From positions 1-9,248 of the forward strand of contig CABUGI010000072.1 in assembly GCA_902491055.1 (NCBI GenBank): DNA of 9,248 nucleotides. The letters are read 5' to 3'. This document shows positions 7,364 through 9,248 of the stretch, in pieces. Numbering within the stretch: the stretch's first letter is position 1; the number at the start of each line of letters is the position of its first letter. This stretch comes from an uncultured Collinsella sp. GTDB lineage: Bacteria; Actinomycetota; Coriobacteriia; Coriobacteriales; Coriobacteriaceae. A model generated the notes under the pieces. It was not told where the DNA came from, searched no databases, and saw only the letters and a list, made by a program, of their open reading frames with translations. A program made the position numbers and the translations under genes.

Positions 7364-9002
7364 GTTTTGCCGCCGCTTGCTGGCTGTCGCGACGATAGCC
7401 ACGGTTGCCATCCTCTCTTTTGTGGTGTTGCCCGGGACGGCTCATGCTGTCGGTACCGGAGCTATTACGGTGGACGGTAAAGTTGCGACGCGGTATGACG
7501 CGTATCAGCTCTTTTCGGCGATCGTTGCCGACGATGCTGATGCCGACCAAAAAGTCGCAACTGATGTAGCGTGGACGAATGACACGGTTCGCCAAGCTGT
7601 TCTCCCCGTGCTTCATGATGCGGGGCTCGATAGCTCGGCATCGGGGGCACAAGAGGCTGCCGAATGGATGGATGCCGACGGACATATAACGACCGCGCTG
7701 ACGGCAAAGCTTGCTCGTGCGATTTGCAATGCCGGCGCAACTTCCGTGGCCCTTAACGCGGGCACGGCGGCCGAGCTGCCCTGCGGCTACTGGCTCATCG
7801 TCGCCGACGACGACGCCATCGCCCAGGGCGAGGCCGGCACCGCGCCGACCATGGCCCTGGTCGGTGGCAGCGCCGTCACCGTCAAGCCCAAGGCGGCGAC
7901 CCCCAAGGTGTCCAAGCATGTGCTGGAGGACGGCACCGCCTCCTGGCAGAAGGCCGCCGACGCCACGGTCGCCGACGACCTGTACTGGCGCCTCTCGGCC
8001 ACGGTCCCGGCCGGGCTCACGGCCTACGACACCTATACGGTGCGGTTCGTCGACACCATGGGCGCGGGGCTCGACCCCTCCAAGGTCGCCGCGAGCATGC
8101 ATGTTTACGTGGCGGCGGGCGCGGACGGCGGCTTCGACGCCGTCTCGACCGGTAAGGACGGGCGCACCGGCACCGAGCCCGCGAAGGGTTGGACCGACAT
8201 CACGGCCCAGTGCGGGGTCTCGGTCGACGGTAAGACCTTCACCGTGCGCACCGGCGACCTCATCGCCGCGCTCGGCGGGGCCGACGCCTTTACCGCGGGC
8301 GCCCGCGTGGTCGCCGTCTACAATGCGCCGTTGGGGGCCAACTGCAATCGAGGCGCCACCAAGGGCAACCCCAACGAGGTCTACCTGCGTTATCCGCGCT
8401 CTCCCCTCGCCGACCAGTCCGGCGACGCCGGATTCACCCGCACGCCGAGCGATGACGCGTGCGCCTACACCTGGGGACTCAGCCTCATCAAGCGCTCAAG
8501 CTCGGACGATAAACCGCTCGCGGGCGCCAAATTGCGCATCATCGATGACCGCGGGCGCATCCTAACGACCGACGGCTCGTGGTCGACGGATGCCGACGCG
8601 TGCGTCACCACGGGCGCGGATGGCCATGTGGAATTGAGCGGTGTTGACGCGGGTGCCTACACCGTCGAGGAGGTCGCGGCTCCCAAGGGCTACACCGCCT
8701 TTGAAGCCAAACGTACGGTGACGGTTGCGGCCGAGGGATTGGACGTTAAACAGGTTGCAGTCGCGAAGCCCAAGGTGACCGTGTCGACCGAAAGCCCTCT
8801 GCGGGTTGATACCGCCGATGCCGGGACGGGTTCGATTGGGCTGTCGGTGCTCAACACCCCAAGCAAAGAAGCAAGTCGAGGCTTTATGCCCTCGACGGGA
8901 GATAGAACGTTGGTGCTAGTGGCGGTTTTGGCTGCCATCGGAGTGGCGGCTATTGTTGTCGCGCTCGTCATCAAGCGGGGAGGAGGTCGCCGTGAAAAAT
9001 AA
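7356..9002 (+). CDS. Pilin backbone-type protein, wall-anchored (MPSTG), Cna_B domain
   Basis: A 548-residue protein if started at GTG 7356. That start has GAGGTGG five bases upstream and opens directly on a clean signal peptide (SRFCRRLLAVATIATVAIL, cleavage after AHA, residue 31). The upstream in-frame ATG 7299 would add 19 residues read inside the adhesin gene and spoil the signal peptide. Residues 34-180 are a pilin N-terminal domain (GAITVDGKVATRYDAYQLFSA; GYWLIVADDDAI) ending in VTVKPK at 174-179, where pilins carry the lysine used by sortase for polymerisation. Residues 184-350 form a second domain with FVDTMG (D233) and NEV (N340). Residues 374-500 are a Cna_B/SpaA domain with candidate isopeptide residues K379, E439 (EEVAAPKGY) and N500. 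The sorting signal is MPSTG (511-515), a hydrophobic span 519-539 and tail KRGGGRREK. The Met in place of Leu is non-canonical. Codon composition changes sharply inside the gene near 7755. It is probably the shaft subunit; a minor pilin is possible. Confidence 0.88.
   Translation: MSRFCRRLLAVATIATVAILSFVVLPGTAHAVGTGAITVDGKVATRYDAYQLFSAIVADDADADQKVATDVAWTNDTVRQAVLPVLHDAGLDSSASGAQEAAEWMDADGHITTALTAKLARAICNAGATSVALNAGTAAELPCGYWLIVADDDAIAQGEAGTAPTMALVGGSAVTVKPKAATPKVSKHVLEDGTASWQKAADATVADDLYWRLSATVPAGLTAYDTYTVRFVDTMGAGLDPSKVAASMHVYVAAGADGGFDAVSTGKDGRTGTEPAKGWTDITAQCGVSVDGKTFTVRTGDLIAALGGADAFTAGARVVAVYNAPLGANCNRGATKGNPNEVYLRYPRSPLADQSGDAGFTRTPSDDACAYTWGLSLIKRSSSDDKPLAGAKLRIIDDRGRILTTDGSWSTDADACVTTGADGHVELSGVDAGAYTVEEVAAPKGYTAFEAKRTVTVAAEGLDVKQVAVAKPKVTVSTESPLRVDTADAGTGSIGLSVLNTPSKEASRGFMPSTGDRTLVLVAVLAAIGVAAIVVALVIKRGGGRREK
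8977..8986 (+). promoter_or_regulatory. Strong ribosome binding site in the pilin tail
   Basis: GGGGAGGAGG in the codons for the Arg/Gly-rich pilin tail lies five bases before GTG 8992. It has the same layout as the adhesin-pilin junction, with SD sequence, five-base gap and GTG overlapping the end of the preceding gene. Confidence 0.55.
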
Positions 9003-9045
9003 TTATCCCCTCTGCTCAATGGCGAACTGCCTCCGTAGCGAGTGA
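8992..9045 (+). pseudogene. Possible 5' stub of a lost third operon gene (sortase?)
   Basis: GTG 8992 overlaps the last 11 bases of the pilin gene and has an excellent Shine-Dalgarno sequence. The frame encodes only 17 residues (starting MKNNYPL) before TGA 9043-9045. The SD, spacing and overlapping GTG match the start of the pilin gene, so a functional gene probably once began here. In Gram-positive pilus operons a class C sortase commonly occupies this place. No frame from 9003 to the window end shows sortase motifs. It could also be a coincidence of a Gly/Arg-rich tail, or a real tiny peptide. Confidence 0.35.
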
Positions 9046-9111
9046 TGCGTAGGCCTACCGACCTGATGATCATTGGTTTTGAAAAAGTTACTAGAGAACC
9101 CTCCATGAAAA

Positions 9112-9156
9112 GCGGGGCACCCGGTCGATATGACCGAGTGCCCCGCCTCGTTTGTT
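9112..9156. terminator. Bidirectional intrinsic terminator after the pilus genes
   Basis: A 15-bp stem with one C-A mismatch (9112-9126 with 9132-9146) closes a five-base loop. On the + strand it is followed by CTCG and a T-rich stretch (TTTGTTGTTG) from 9151. On the - strand it is followed directly by TTTT (complement of 9108-9111), a better tract. It would end the pilus operon and could also end a convergent gene lying beyond the right edge. Confidence 0.75.
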
Positions 9157-9160
9157 GTTG

Positions 9161-9215
9161 CAAAGTAACCTGACCCCTTTGCACCACCACAAAGGTGCCT
9201 GGCCCCTTTGTGGTG
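9161..9215. repeat. Inverted/direct repeat cluster, REP-like
   Basis: A perfect 11-bp inverted repeat (CACCACAAAGG at 9185-9195, CCTTTGTGGTG at 9205-9215) flanks a nine-base loop. A 13-bp direct repeat with one mismatch (CCTGACCCCTTTG at 9169-9181, CCTGGCCCCTTTG at 9198-9210) overlaps it. CAAAG at 9161-9165 also pairs with CTTTG at 9177-9181. Compact palindromic units of this kind, rich in GACCCC and CTTTG, resemble dispersed REP elements moved by RAYT-type transposases. That link is from memory and copy number elsewhere was not checked. There is no T tract, so it is not a simple terminator. Confidence 0.5.
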
Positions 9216-9248
9216 ATCGGCTGCTAAGCGGTGGGAAGCTCTGGCGTG

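Noticed and set aside
6260..7411. Open frame of 383 codons on the - strand
   Set aside because: It is antisense to the SpaA and FctA domains, has no recognised domain, and no credible start signal was seen.
7711..8565. Open + strand frame of 284 codons overlapping the pilin gene
   Set aside because: The translation is Pro/Arg/Ser-rich, typical of an off-frame reading of GC-rich coding sequence, inside a gene with clear domains.
9105..9173. Small + strand frame starting at ATG 9105
   Set aside because: It is made almost entirely of the terminator hairpin and its T-rich tail, and no clear ribosome site was seen.
8690..9190. Open frame of 166 codons on the - strand at the pilus operon end
   Set aside because: It runs through the terminator hairpin and part of the repeat, is antisense to the pilin sorting signal, and has no family signature.

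Overview
This window looks like chromosome from a high-GC Gram-positive gut bacterium of the class Coriobacteriia, most likely Collinsella or a close relative. That placement is from recall of protein style and gene content and was not tested by a search. Support comes from the C/G-ending codon use in the housekeeping genes, the wall-anchored pilin proteins and the GTG starts.

Positions 1-3271 are a housekeeping block, all on the + strand. It holds the C-terminal part of a bifunctional nuclease (DUF151) protein, a small two-helix membrane protein, an acidic soluble protein of unknown function, and the ribosome-associated GTPase TypA/BipA. It closes with a strong intrinsic terminator at 3240-3271. 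About 360 bases without a gene follow. The middle of that stretch is markedly AT-rich and holds candidate promoter elements and two short palindromes centred exactly 50 bp apart.

Positions 3635-9002 are an accessory surface locus with two translationally coupled genes. The first encodes a 1242-residue secreted, wall-anchored adhesin or pilus-tip protein. It has a signal peptide, an N-terminal adhesin-like region, about five tandem Ig-like domains, one SpaA/Cna_B domain, one FctA-type domain and an LPEAG sorting signal. The second encodes a 548-residue pilin backbone-type protein with a signal peptide, an N-terminal pilin domain, an isopeptide-type domain, a Cna_B domain and an MPSTG sorting signal. 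Both are expected to be exported by Sec, stiffened by intramolecular Lys-Asn isopeptide bonds, and joined to each other or to the wall by a sortase.

No sortase gene lies in the window. At the end of the pilin gene, a strong ribosome-binding site and a GTG codon open a reading frame of only 17 codons before a stop. Its position and signals match the start of the pilin gene itself, so it may be what is left of a third operon gene, plausibly the cognate class C sortase. The last 200 bases hold a bidirectional terminator and a small inverted/direct repeat cluster resembling a REP-type element. The central third of the pilin gene is much richer in C/G-ending codons than its 5' end, which suggests mosaic recombination.
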